From: Gemmatimonadota bacterium
GTDB taxonomy: Bacteria; Gemmatimonadota; Gemmatimonadetes; Longimicrobiales; Longimicrobiaceae
DNA: 8,800 nucleotides
NCBI GenBank assembly: GCA_019348475.1
Contig: JAHWJJ010000170.1
Location: forward strand, 1 to 8,800
Reading direction: 5' to 3'
Position numbers and translations under genes: made by a program. Numbering within the stretch: position 1 is the first letter of the stretch; the number at the start of each line of letters is the position of its first letter. Below are positions 1 to 6,335 of this stretch, in pieces. A model generated the notes under the pieces. That model was not told the DNA's origin and searched no databases. It saw only the letters and a program-made list of their open reading frames with translations.

Positions 1-736
1 GCTGGCGGAGCCGCTGCGGCAGGCGGTGGCGGGAAGCCTGAGCCGCTCGGTGCGCAACCGCCGGCCGCGCCACGCCGAGATCGACTGGAACCGCACCATC
101 CGCGCGAACCTGCGCCACTACCAGCGCGAGTACCGCACCATCGTCCCCGAGACGCGCGTGGGGTGGGGCCGGCGCCGCAGCAGCCTGCGTGACGTGATCC
201 TGCTGATCGACCAGAGCGGGTCGATGGCGTCCTCGGCCGTGTACTCGGGGATCTTCGGCTCCGTGCTGGCGTCGCTCCCCGCGCTCAGCACGCGCGTGAT
301 CGCCTTCGACACGGCCGTGGCGGATCTTTCCGACGCGCTGCACGACCCGGTGGACGTGCTCTTCGGCATCCGGCTGGGCGGCGGCACCGACATCAACCAC
401 GCGCTGTCGTACGCGCAGCAGTGGGTGCGGCGCCCGCAGGAAACGGTGATGTTCCTGGTCAGCGACCTGTACGAGGGCGGCGACCAGGCCAGTATGCTCA
501 AGCGCACCGCCGCGCTGGTTGCCGCCGGCGTGCAGGTGATCGCCCTGCTGGCGCTCTCCGACGACGGCGCACCGTCGTTCGACCACCGCGTGGCGGCCGC
601 GATGGCGGGCTTCGGCGTCCCCGCGTTCGCCTGCACCCCGGACCAGTTCCCGGAGCTGGTCGCCGCCGCCCTGCAGAAGCGTGACGTTTCGCAGTGGGCC
701 GCGGAGCGCGGGATCGCGACGCAGCGGAGTGGATGA
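1..736 (+). CDS. VWA (von Willebrand A) domain protein, YehP/CoxE-like, 5'-truncated by window edge
   Basis: The reading frame is open from base 2, so the gene starts upstream; the GTG at 26 is probably internal. Numbering from that GTG, a basic linker (residues 1-54) is followed by a complete VWA domain. Its metal-ion-dependent adhesion site is intact: DQSGSM at 62-67 (D-x-S-x-S), Thr121 in GGGTDI, and Asp147 in VSDLYEGG. The C-terminal part contains SDDGAPSFD and a PAFACTPDQFPEL segment. From memory, this overall pattern matches the VWA proteins that sit beside a MoxR-type AAA+ ATPase, often with DUF5682 and SWIM-domain proteins (the yehLMP-like arrangement). Such VWA proteins are thought to act as partners of the ATPase in metal-dependent assembly or maturation, in the cytoplasm. 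No partner gene is visible because the upstream side is outside the window. The stop is TGA at 734-736, and a repeat array begins 4 bp later. Confidence 0.9.
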   Translation, partial: LAEPLRQAVAGSLSRSVRNRRPRHAEIDWNRTIRANLRHYQREYRTIVPETRVGWGRRRSSLRDVILLIDQSGSMASSAVYSGIFGSVLASLPALSTRVIAFDTAVADLSDALHDPVDVLFGIRLGGGTDINHALSYAQQWVRRPQETVMFLVSDLYEGGDQASMLKRTAALVAAGVQVIALLALSDDGAPSFDHRVAAAMAGFGVPAFACTPDQFPELVAAALQKRDVSQWAAERGIATQRSG

Positions 737-740
737 GGGG

Positions 741-828
741 GAGTGCGTGAGTGCGTGAGTGCGGAAGTGGGGAAGTGCGGAAGTGCGGGAGTGCGGGAGT
801 GCGGGAGTGCGGGAGTGCGAAAGTTCGG
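741..828. repeat. Tandem 8-bp repeat array, consensus RAGTGCGG, 11 units
   Basis: Eleven consecutive octamers run in perfect register. In order they are GAGTGCGT twice, GAGTGCGG, AAGTGGGG, AAGTGCGG twice, GAGTGCGG three times, GAGTGCGA and AAGTTCGG. There are no spacers and no insertions. The unit length is not a multiple of three, so the reading frame shifts with each unit and the array is not coding, although long spurious frames run through it on both strands. It starts 4 bp after the stop codon of the VWA gene. Outer units are more diverged than inner ones, as expected for slippage-driven arrays. Further AGTGCG/GTGCGTG-like fragments follow at about 838-855. From memory, similar octamer arrays are scattered between genes in Longimicrobium-type genomes; that link is not proven here. 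Confidence 0.9.
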
Positions 829-875
829 TTTCTGCGGCAGTGCGTGTGCGTGTGACATCCGGCGCCAGGACCACC

Positions 876-960
876 TGTCATTCCGAAGGAGGCGCCGCGC
901 AGAGCCATCACCGGCCGGATATGCTGGCGCCGACTGAGGATCTACTGTGCGTGTGCACGT
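876..960. repeat. Probable dispersed intergenic repeat (TGTCATTCCGA...GAGGATCT type)
   Basis: This noncoding block begins TGTCATTCCGAAGGAGGCGC and runs through GC-rich sequence to GAGGATCTACTGTGCGTG. The pairing of TGTCATTCCGA at one end with (G)AGGATCT about 60 bp later resembles intergenic repeat units I recall from high-GC draft genomes. Only one copy is present in the window, so repetition cannot be shown here. Part of it can form GC-rich stems (two GGCGCC palindromes, at 860-865 and 891-896, and GGCGCC again at 926-931). Treat it as a candidate repeat only. Confidence 0.35.
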
Positions 961-1059
961 GGGTCGGGCAGCGGAAGATTCTCTCCATGCTTCCGTCCCC
1001 CCGGACGGCGACAGCGTCCGACGGCGCTGACACGGGCTGGGACCGTTGGCGATGTGATT

Positions 1060-1066
1060 GGAGGGA
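1060..1066 (+). promoter_or_regulatory. Ribosome binding site deciding the hydrolase start
   Basis: GGAGGGA lies about 7 to 9 bases before the ATG at 1074. This Shine-Dalgarno match supports starting the hydrolase at 1074 rather than at the far upstream start of the same open frame at 759. Confidence 0.75.
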
Positions 1067-1073
1067 CTGCACG

Positions 1074-1724
1074 ATGAGCAACCCTGAACCGCGGCTGATC
1101 GAATCCGCGCCGCTGCGCTACCTGCTGTCCGTCCCGCGCGGCACCGACAGGTCGGAGCCGCGCCCGGTGCTGGTGTTCCTGCACGGCTACGACGAGGGCG
1201 CGCCGATGGACATCCACCGCGCCCTCACGCTGCACGGTCCGCTGCGCCCGGGGAACCCCGCTATCGCGGTGGAGGAGTTCGTCGTCGTCGCTCCGCAGCT
1301 GCCCGTCCGCGGCGACCTGTGGTGGCGCTCCGCGGATGCGGTGCTCGGCATCGTGCAGCGCGTGCAGGCGGAGCACGGCGGCGACGCGCGGCGCACGTAC
1401 CTGACGGGCTTCAGCTTCGGCGGGAACGGCGTGTTCGACCTGGCGCTGGCGCAGCCGGGACTCTGGGCGGCGCTCTGGGCCGTGGACCCCACGCGCATCC
1501 CCGCGCGGGACCCCGGCCTGCCGGTATGGCTGTCGTCCGGCGAAATCTCGCGGCGGCGGCAGGCGGGGTTCACCGCCGCGCTGCGCCTGGAGCCCGCCGG
1601 CACCGGCGAGCCCGGCGACCGCGTCTACACGGACCAGGGGATGGACCACGTGGGCACCGCCACGCTGGCCTACCGCGATGAGCGGATCTACCGCTGGCTC
1701 CTGGCCAGGCAGCGCCCAGGGTGA
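1074..1724 (+). CDS. Alpha/beta hydrolase, predicted peptidase/esterase (COG4099-like)
   Basis: This is a 216-residue alpha/beta-hydrolase-fold protein with no signal peptide from the chosen start, so probably cytoplasmic. VLVFLHGYD (32-40) is the beta-strand and oxyanion-hole HG motif. TGFSFGGNG (111-119) is the nucleophile elbow, with Ser114 the likely catalytic serine. GMDHVGTATLAY (189-200) supplies His192, and the following D-x-x-I-Y-x-W-L-L tail is typical of PHB-depolymerase or 'predicted peptidase' hydrolases. The acid is unclear: the usual PVW-x-x-HG-x-x-D segment reads PVWLSSGEIS (150-159), leaving Glu157, or Asp138 in AVDPTR, as candidates. The substrate is unknown; a small ester or peptide is likely. 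It ends 22 bp from the convergent minus-strand gene. The ATG has a good Shine-Dalgarno, and the alternative upstream start would add 105 residues of repeat-derived sequence. Confidence 0.85.
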   Translation: MSNPEPRLIESAPLRYLLSVPRGTDRSEPRPVLVFLHGYDEGAPMDIHRALTLHGPLRPGNPAIAVEEFVVVAPQLPVRGDLWWRSADAVLGIVQRVQAEHGGDARRTYLTGFSFGGNGVFDLALAQPGLWAALWAVDPTRIPARDPGLPVWLSSGEISRRRQAGFTAALRLEPAGTGEPGDRVYTDQGMDHVGTATLAYRDERIYRWLLARQRPG

Positions 1725-1746
1725 AGGATGCCGGCGGCGACGGCCG

Positions 1747-2757
1747 TCAATAGGCGTTGCAGCCGCTGCAGGAATACGCGACGGAGATGGGACGTACGTC
1801 GGCGGCGAACTTCCCGGTGGCATCACGGACTTCCACACCCAGCGTGAAGCTTCCAGGCTCCGCGAAGTACTCGGTGTGGGATGAAGTATCGCTCCCCGTC
1901 GGATAGCCGTCACGGTACCACTGGTACGTGAAGGGCGGCGTGCCCCCCTGCACCGCCGCCGTCCAGGTGGCGCTGCTCATCTGCGATCCATCCGTGTACA
2001 CGTATCCCTCTTGCGGGCCATCGATGCGCGTCAGCACGCCGCCGACATCCACCGGCATCACCGCCACCCGCTCCGTCATCGTCTGGTCCACCACCGACAC
2101 CCGGAGCCAGAAATTTTCGGTTCCGGTGTGGCCGGTGTAGGACTGTGAGTTGGCAACCAGCGCCCCGTCGCGGTACCAGTAGAAGCTGTACGGCGGGGTA
2201 CCACCTGTTACCGCGGCACTCCAGGACGCGGTGGAATTGCGCGGCGGGATGGAAGTCCCGTCGATCACGTTGGCCATCGCGGAGGCAGCGTAGGTGATCT
2301 TGACTTCGGCGTAGGGATCGAAGGTGGTGCTGCCGGCGGGATTGTTCGTGGCGGAGAAAAATCCGTAGTCATACCGCCGGTCGAGCGACGTGCCGAGGGA
2401 GCCGCCCGTGCCTGCTTGATATTCCGTCGCGGGTTCGGCGAGCCCGGCCTGCCCCACCGTTCGAAACAGCGAGGCCCGCCTGGCCATGCGCTGCCCGTCC
2501 GAATTGTCGACGCGGGCTTCCGCATACCTGAAGTCGCGGTTCCCATAGTCGAGGACCCTTGCACCCGCGCGTTTCCACTCCCCCGCCGAGCCCAGAGGCA
2601 CCGGGCAATCGCTCGGAATGAGCAATTCATAATCCAGGATGTACGCGTCAGAACCGTTCGTTGCTATCAGCGGGCACTTGCGCGTATCGAGATCATCACA
2701 CGCGCCTCTACCCAGGACCAGAACGGACGCGGCAGCGAGGTTCATGAGCAATTTCAT
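1747..2757 (-). CDS. Exported protein with two Ig/PKD-like repeats, possible lipoprotein
   Basis: This is a 336-residue protein from the ATG at 2757; the frame also opens from a TTG 24 bases upstream, which looks less likely. The N-terminus MKLLMNLAAASVLVLGRGAC is a signal sequence with Cys20 where a lipobox cysteine would sit, but the -3 residue is Arg, so lipidation is doubtful. Residues 21-160 are unrecognised. Two beta-sandwich repeats follow: SWSAAVTGGTPPYSFYWYRDG (179-199) with WLRVSVVD (217-224), and TWTAAVQGGTPPFTYQWYRDG (264-284) with LGVEVRD (306-312). The GGTPPxxxxWxxDG signature is typical of PKD or Ig-like surface domains. The protein ends in CSGCNAY (C330-x-x-C333). It is probably an outer-membrane or periplasmic accessory protein. 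It lies 4 bp downstream of the lipoprotein gene, with GAGGGG before the ATG, so the two are almost certainly co-transcribed. Confidence 0.75.
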   Translation of the reverse strand: MKLLMNLAAASVLVLGRGACDDLDTRKCPLIATNGSDAYILDYELLIPSDCPVPLGSAGEWKRAGARVLDYGNRDFRYAEARVDNSDGQRMARRASLFRTVGQAGLAEPATEYQAGTGGSLGTSLDRRYDYGFFSATNNPAGSTTFDPYAEVKITYAASAMANVIDGTSIPPRNSTASWSAAVTGGTPPYSFYWYRDGALVANSQSYTGHTGTENFWLRVSVVDQTMTERVAVMPVDVGGVLTRIDGPQEGYVYTDGSQMSSATWTAAVQGGTPPFTYQWYRDGYPTGSDTSSHTEYFAEPGSFTLGVEVRDATGKFAADVRPISVAYSCSGCNAY

Positions 2758-2761
2758 CGTC

Positions 2762-3772
2762 TCACCCCTCGCGCTCGACAACGGAGATCGAATCCGGCGT
2801 GACCGTCACCCATTCCACTGCACTTCCGCGGATAATTGGCACGGTTGCTTCAATCGTCTCCCGGTTCTGCGAGGACCACGACGTGGTCAGGAACCGCTCG
2901 GTGTGGCCGAGCGGCTGCTCATCGGCGGGGACCATGTAGTGGCCGCGCCCGTTGAGGTATACGTCGCGTGTTTCCCTTTGCCATCCCCCTCCAGCGGCAC
3001 GCACCCGGATCGGACGGTCGAGCGTGAGCCGCCAGGCTGCGAGCACGGGATGGTGGAAGACACTCATCTGTACCAGGTGCGGCGGGGTGGTTACGCGCGC
3101 GCCGGTCCTGAGGCCCAGGCGCGCGACCGCACGCTCAGGCGTCATCACCACGTACTCCGCCGTATCCACGGGAACACCCCAGGAAACGAATTCATTACCA
3201 CCATCTTGGGGGGTCATTACCAGGCCCCGCTCGTTCACGTACACATCAGTGTTGAAAGCCGACACGCCGACCAGCAGCACCGGCGAACGGCCATCCGTCA
3301 GGGTCACCAGATAGTAGGGGCCGAAGCCCTTCCGGTATCCCGGGGCGATCGGCCCGTCGGGGAAGCGGCCGTACGGCGACTCCGCGTAGAACACGCGCGG
3401 ATGCACCCGCAAGCCTCGAAGGTCGATCCTCCGCCCCGCCTCCTTCTCCCAGCTGCGGTGAAAGAACTGGCCGAACGCCCGTACGTACCCCAGGGCCTGC
3501 TCACCCGCGCGCTCGGGGGAGATGATGGGATCCTCCCGCTGGTGGGTGGGGCCCGCATACGGAAAGGTCCCGTCCGCCGAGAGCGCCGCGGCGGCTTCGC
3601 CCGTCACGAATGCGCCGATCTCCGGCGGAGGTGCATCGATGCCGGTAGGGGTTCCGGCACCTCGATCGCATGCGGCAGCGACCACGAACGTACAGATCGC
3701 GAAGGCAGTGCCGAGCCCTCGAACGGCGTGACTGCGGACGGGAGCGACGGCTCCCGATTTACGTGGGGGCAT
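2762..3772 (-). CDS. Putative lipoprotein with two PepSY-like units
   Basis: This is a 336-residue protein from the ATG at 3772, chosen because TGGAGG sits 5 bases upstream; a GTG at 3823 would add 17 residues. Basic residues precede a hydrophobic stretch ending VVAAAC (30-35), consistent with signal peptidase II cleavage before Cys35. The mature part appears to contain two related units. Each has an ISPERA/MTPERA helix start (84-89 and 210-215), then a strand resembling YYLVTLTDG (153-161) or AWRLTLDRP (246-254), then TDVYVNERG (175-183) or RDVYLNGRG (269-277). That helix plus W/Y-x-V-x-L plus V-Y-V/L-N-x-x-G order resembles PepSY-type domains, but the match is weak and made by eye. The function is unknown and the likely location is periplasmic or membrane-anchored. 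It is followed at 4 bp by the Ig/PKD-like gene. Confidence 0.75.
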   Translation of the reverse strand: MPPRKSGAVAPVRSHAVRGLGTAFAICTFVVAAACDRGAGTPTGIDAPPPEIGAFVTGEAAAALSADGTFPYAGPTHQREDPIISPERAGEQALGYVRAFGQFFHRSWEKEAGRRIDLRGLRVHPRVFYAESPYGRFPDGPIAPGYRKGFGPYYLVTLTDGRSPVLLVGVSAFNTDVYVNERGLVMTPQDGGNEFVSWGVPVDTAEYVVMTPERAVARLGLRTGARVTTPPHLVQMSVFHHPVLAAWRLTLDRPIRVRAAGGGWQRETRDVYLNGRGHYMVPADEQPLGHTERFLTTSWSSQNRETIEATVPIIRGSAVEWVTVTPDSISVVEREG

Positions 3773-4016
3773 GTGGACCTCCAGAGGGGACGCGGAGCCG
3801 ATTGGTGGGTAGCCATGAGGCACGCACGTTCTGTGCCCTAAAGTGCGCTCCGGCGGCCTCAGAAACCCGGGTGCCCTCCGCGCCGGTCGTGCAGGCTCGA
3901 ACCCCCGGCAGCGTCACAGCCGGTGGGAGCGCCGGGCACACGTCCTGGCTGGCATCGTGCAGCGGGCTCAGCACGACGGCAAAGGTGACCAGCACACAAT
4001 GCGTGGTCGCGCGCAT
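3759..4016 (-). CDS. Possible small secreted peptide (85 aa), uncertain
   Basis: The ATG at 4016 is preceded by GCGGAGAGCCC, an acceptable ribosome site. The N-terminus MRATTHCVLVTFAVVLSPLH is signal-like: one Arg, then a hydrophobic run, then DASQ. The remaining 60 or so residues show no domain. Its TAA at 3759-3761 overlaps the ATG of the lipoprotein gene at 3772 by 14 bp, an arrangement common in translationally coupled genes. If real, it is the first gene of the envelope operon and its promoter lies in the 108 bp shared with the divergent SRPBCC gene. Against it: the composition downstream of residue 25 is undistinguished, and two overlapping spurious frames occupy the same DNA. It could equally be a leader region. 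Confidence 0.35.
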   Translation of the reverse strand: MRATTHCVLVTFAVVLSPLHDASQDVCPALPPAVTLPGVRACTTGAEGTRVSEAAGAHFRAQNVRASWLPTNRLRVPSGGPHAPT

Positions 4017-4124
4017 GGGCTCTCCGCGAGTTCAGGTGCCCGGCGATCGGGAACGGCCCCCGAGAAGATGGGGCTACGGCCAGCGCGCGAAAAGCACGCC
4101 CGTAAGACGCGACGGAGGGAGCGG
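4017..4124. promoter_or_regulatory. Divergent intergenic region between the envelope operon and the SRPBCC gene
   Basis: These 108 bp separate the possible small peptide (leftward) from the SRPBCC gene (rightward), or 352 bp if the small peptide is not real. By position it must hold the promoter of the SRPBCC gene and probably that of the leftward operon. I could not identify a convincing -35/-10 pair or operator by eye. GGAGGGA at 4114-4120 is the ribosome site of the SRPBCC gene. Confidence 0.4.
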
Positions 4125-4565
4125 ATGATAGACGACCAGCCGGGCGGGCCGATCCGGTGGCGGATGCACCTGCCCGCCCCGCCGGAGCGCGTGTTCCGCG
4201 CGCTGGACACCGGCGAGGGGCGGGCGGCGTTCTGGGCCGAGTCCGCGGAGGAGAGCGGGGACGGCATCCATTTTCACTTCATAGATGGCTCACGCCACGT
4301 GAGCCGCGTAGTGGAGCGCGACGCGCCGCGCCGCTGGGTCATCGAGTACTTCTGCGGCGTGGCGGCGTTCGAACTGGCCCCGGACGGCGCGGGAGGCACG
4401 GACCTGCTGCTGATGCACACGGGTGTGCCCGGGGACGAGTGGCACGACGTGCACGCGGGGTGGCTGAACGTTCTATTCCCGCTGAAGGCGTGGCTGGCCC
4501 ACGGCGTGGACCTGCGGAACCACGACCCCGCGCGCACGTGGGAGCAGGGCTACGCAGACCAGTGA
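4125..4565 (+). CDS. SRPBCC / AHSA1-type START-like domain protein
   Basis: This is a 146-residue protein from the ATG at 4125, which follows GGAGGGAGCGG; the frame is open from 3843 but the extension is low-quality. The single-domain layout fits the AHSA1 branch of the SRPBCC (Bet v 1-like) fold. WRMHLPAPPERVFRALDT (12-29) is strand 1 plus helix 1, followed by the W-x-E region (37-39), central strands (HFHFIDGS, VIEYFCG) and FELAPDGAGGTDLLLMHTGVP (82-102). A C-terminal helix, HDVHAGWLNVLFPLKAWL (107-124), covers the cavity. Members bind hydrophobic ligands or serve unknown roles; the family name refers to a eukaryotic Hsp90 activator and does not imply a chaperone function here. No signal peptide, so cytoplasmic. 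It stands alone on its strand, divergent from the envelope operon and ending 37 bp from a convergent gene. Confidence 0.85.
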   Translation: MIDDQPGGPIRWRMHLPAPPERVFRALDTGEGRAAFWAESAEESGDGIHFHFIDGSRHVSRVVERDAPRRWVIEYFCGVAAFELAPDGAGGTDLLLMHTGVPGDEWHDVHAGWLNVLFPLKAWLAHGVDLRNHDPARTWEQGYADQ

Positions 4566-4602
4566 CGGGGAGTCAGGCGGATTCTGTCACGCTCTTCCGA
4601 CA

Positions 4603-5016
4603 TTACTTCCGTACGAAGTAAATGATACCGCCCACCACCATCCCACCCGCGAAGCCGGTGAAGGTGAAGAACACCGGCTCCGCAATGGCTTCACCGAGAT
4701 TGGGTCCCGCCGTCGCGACGCCGACTGCGAGTCCGGCCGCTGCCCCGGCAAGCCCGCCCCACATCAAGTATGGCCCGATCTCCACCACGTCCCAACCTGT
4801 GCGATGGGGCGGTATATCGGGCTCCAGCGGAGCGGGCGCCCAGGTATGGACGGTGCGGCTAGCGCTCCGTGAACTGACGAACAGTCGGTGGTCCACGGGC
4901 GCGTGGAAGGCGATCGGTACGTCCGCCGGCGGGGGCTCCACCCCGGTGGCGTTCTGGGCGCATAGCGCCCGGGGCAGCGCGAGGAGCGCAAACGACAGGA
5001 TTAACGGCAAATGCAT
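4603..5016 (-). CDS. Small exported membrane protein with AP[VM]DHRL motif and two Gly-rich TM segments (copy 2)
   Basis: This is a 137-residue protein from the ATG at 5016; the frame continues upstream but would then overlap the propeller gene. A G-rich tract (ACGGGGGGACC) serves as its ribosome site. Residues 1-20 are a signal peptide ending ALCA before Gln21. A short linker leads to FHAPVDHRLFVSS (37-49), then WDVVEIGPYLMW (75-86), then two glycine/alanine-rich membrane segments: GGLAGAAAGLAVGVATAG (87-104) and FTGFAGGMVVGGIIYFV (119-135), ending in RK. I know of no named family. The protein encoded at 7056-6646 aligns along the whole length. Predicted inner- or outer-membrane location with both termini outside the bilayer if the segments form a hairpin. 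It is the last gene of the cluster, 41 bp after the propeller stop. Confidence 0.75.
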   Translation of the reverse strand: MHLPLILSFALLALPRALCAQNATGVEPPPADVPIAFHAPVDHRLFVSSRSASRTVHTWAPAPLEPDIPPHRTGWDVVEIGPYLMWGGLAGAAAGLAVGVATAGPNLGEAIAEPVFFTFTGFAGGMVVGGIIYFVRK

Positions 5017-5057
5017 CGGTCCCCCCGTTCGTAGTGATCCCCCAGCGCGGCGCGCAC

Positions 5058-6335
5058 TTAGTGGCTGGGGAAGGCCCACAGACCGGCGCTTACCGGAGCG
5101 AATATCCGACCGCCAGCCGCGGCCGGCGTGGCGGCGAACAGCCCGTCGTGGCGGCTCCCCGGATCCCTCAACGTCACGTGTAGCCGCCCGGTGCGCCGGT
5201 CGAAGACGTGGAGGTTCCAGCCGTCGGCACCGTACAGCCACCGATCCGTGGCCAAGAGGTCGTGCTTCAACTGGCCCGAGTAGCGGGTCCGCCAGAGCAC
5301 GCGCCCGTCGTCGGCCGAGAGGGCGCGAAGCGTCTCGGTCCCCCCATCGACGTACACCTCTCGGCCGAACGCCACCGGACCCGAGATCACGGCATTGAAA
5401 ACGCCGGTTGCATCCGGCATTTGCCGCGGTACACTCCACGCTACGGCACCGGTCTGTGCGTCCAGGCCGAAGACTTCACCCGTGATCATCGAGACGATCA
5501 CGCGGCCGGGCGTAACGGCCGGCGCGCCGGGCAGGCATAGGTGTGACGACCGGCGGGGGAGTGTGGTGCGCCAGATCTGCCGCCCCGTGACGGCATCCAG
5601 CGCGAGCACCCATCCTTCGCACACGGTCCCGGTAGCGTTTAGAAAGTGCCACACCGTCGCGTACACGGTACCGCCGCTCACACGCACGCCCTGAGCACCG
5701 AAGCGGTGAGGAATCCCGGGTTCCGGCTGCCACACCCAACGTACGCCCCCGGTCCGCAGATCTATCGCCGAAATCGATCCGCCCCACGCCGGAATGTAGA
5801 CACTGAAGTTATCTGCGTCCACGTGCACGCCCCCCAGGCTTCCTGGGGCCAGGGCCCCGCCATCGATGGTGTCGGGCGGGGCCCGGTATCGCCAGAGTTC
5901 CACCCCCGTCAGCGCATCCAACCCAACCGTGTGGAAGAGGACCGGCGCGACCACCACACCGGCCCGGGTGACTAAGTTCTCCCCCTCCGGTCGCGAACGC
6001 CCCACTCGCGTCGCCCACAGTTGCCGGCCCGACCCCAAAGTACGGGCAATTACGTGCCCGTCGCCCGTGGCCGAAAACACGGCGCCCTTCTCCTCATCCA
6101 CCGCCGGCTGCGGGGGCGCATACCCGCTGTGGGGCGCGTACCATGCGGTGAGGGGGCGGCGCGGGCCCAAGGAACCGTCGCAGCCGCTGATCACCAAGGC
6201 GGCCGCCGCACCGAGCCAGAGGGCGCCCTGGCCGGGCAGACTCCCCCGAACGGAAAGGCCAGAGTGCAGGGCCGACCGGGCGTGTACCCGTCGGGCGGGG
6301 CGTCCGGCTAGTGCTGAAGTTCGCACGAACCACAC
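5058..6335 (-). CDS. PQQ-type beta-propeller lipoprotein
   Basis: This is a 425-residue protein from the GTG at 6335; another in-frame GTG lies at 6326 and neither has a clear Shine-Dalgarno, so the start is uncertain and the first 38 residues look doubtful. LWLGAAAALVISGC (39-52) is a hydrophobic stretch with a good lipobox (ISGC), so Cys52 is the likely lipidated residue. The rest is a beta-propeller of PQQ-like blades, marked by the repeated D-x-x-T-G-x-x-x-W signature: LDALTGVELW (139-148), IDLRTGGVRW (191-200), LDAVTGRQIW (246-255), LDAQTGAVAW (291-300) and SADDGRVLW (340-348), plus GSGRQLW (101-107) and FDRRTGRL (378-385). About seven blades are expected. Cys239 and Cys267 could form a disulphide. 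The fold is shared with BamB and quinoprotein dehydrogenases; no catalytic residues are evident, so a scaffolding or binding role in the envelope is likelier. Confidence 0.85.
   Translation of the reverse strand: MWFVRTSALAGRPARRVHARSALHSGLSVRGSLPGQGALWLGAAAALVISGCDGSLGPRRPLTAWYAPHSGYAPPQPAVDEEKGAVFSATGDGHVIARTLGSGRQLWATRVGRSRPEGENLVTRAGVVVAPVLFHTVGLDALTGVELWRYRAPPDTIDGGALAPGSLGGVHVDADNFSVYIPAWGGSISAIDLRTGGVRWVWQPEPGIPHRFGAQGVRVSGGTVYATVWHFLNATGTVCEGWVLALDAVTGRQIWRTTLPRRSSHLCLPGAPAVTPGRVIVSMITGEVFGLDAQTGAVAWSVPRQMPDATGVFNAVISGPVAFGREVYVDGGTETLRALSADDGRVLWRTRYSGQLKHDLLATDRWLYGADGWNLHVFDRRTGRLHVTLRDPGSRHDGLFAATPAAAGGRIFAPVSAGLWAFPSH

Larger units (their letters stand above)
829..1073. other. 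Intergenic region upstream of the hydrolase gene
   Basis: Together with the octamer array, this makes 337 bp without a gene between the VWA stop and the hydrolase start. A frame open from 759 reads through it into the hydrolase, but its predicted N-terminus is translated octamer repeat and low-complexity sequence. Apart from the candidate dispersed repeat at 876-960, I see no RNA gene and no clear terminator. I could not pick out a convincing -35/-10 promoter pair; one for the hydrolase would be expected between about 960 and 1050. Confidence 0.6.

Noticed and set aside
741..828. CRISPR array
   Set aside because: The 8-bp units are directly adjacent with no spacers, and there are no cas genes.
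118..858. A minus-strand frame rich in HSRTPALP repeats
   Set aside because: The repeated peptide is only the octamer array read in frame, and the rest is antisense to the VWA domain.
2639..3841. A 400-residue plus-strand open frame
   Set aside because: It is antisense to the lipoprotein, has no ribosome site or recognisable domain, and crosses the operon junction.
5058..5439. N-terminal extension of the membrane protein encoded at 5016-4603 (frame open to 5439)
   Set aside because: The extension is Arg-rich shadow sequence inside the propeller gene; the ATG at 5016 gives a proper signal peptide.
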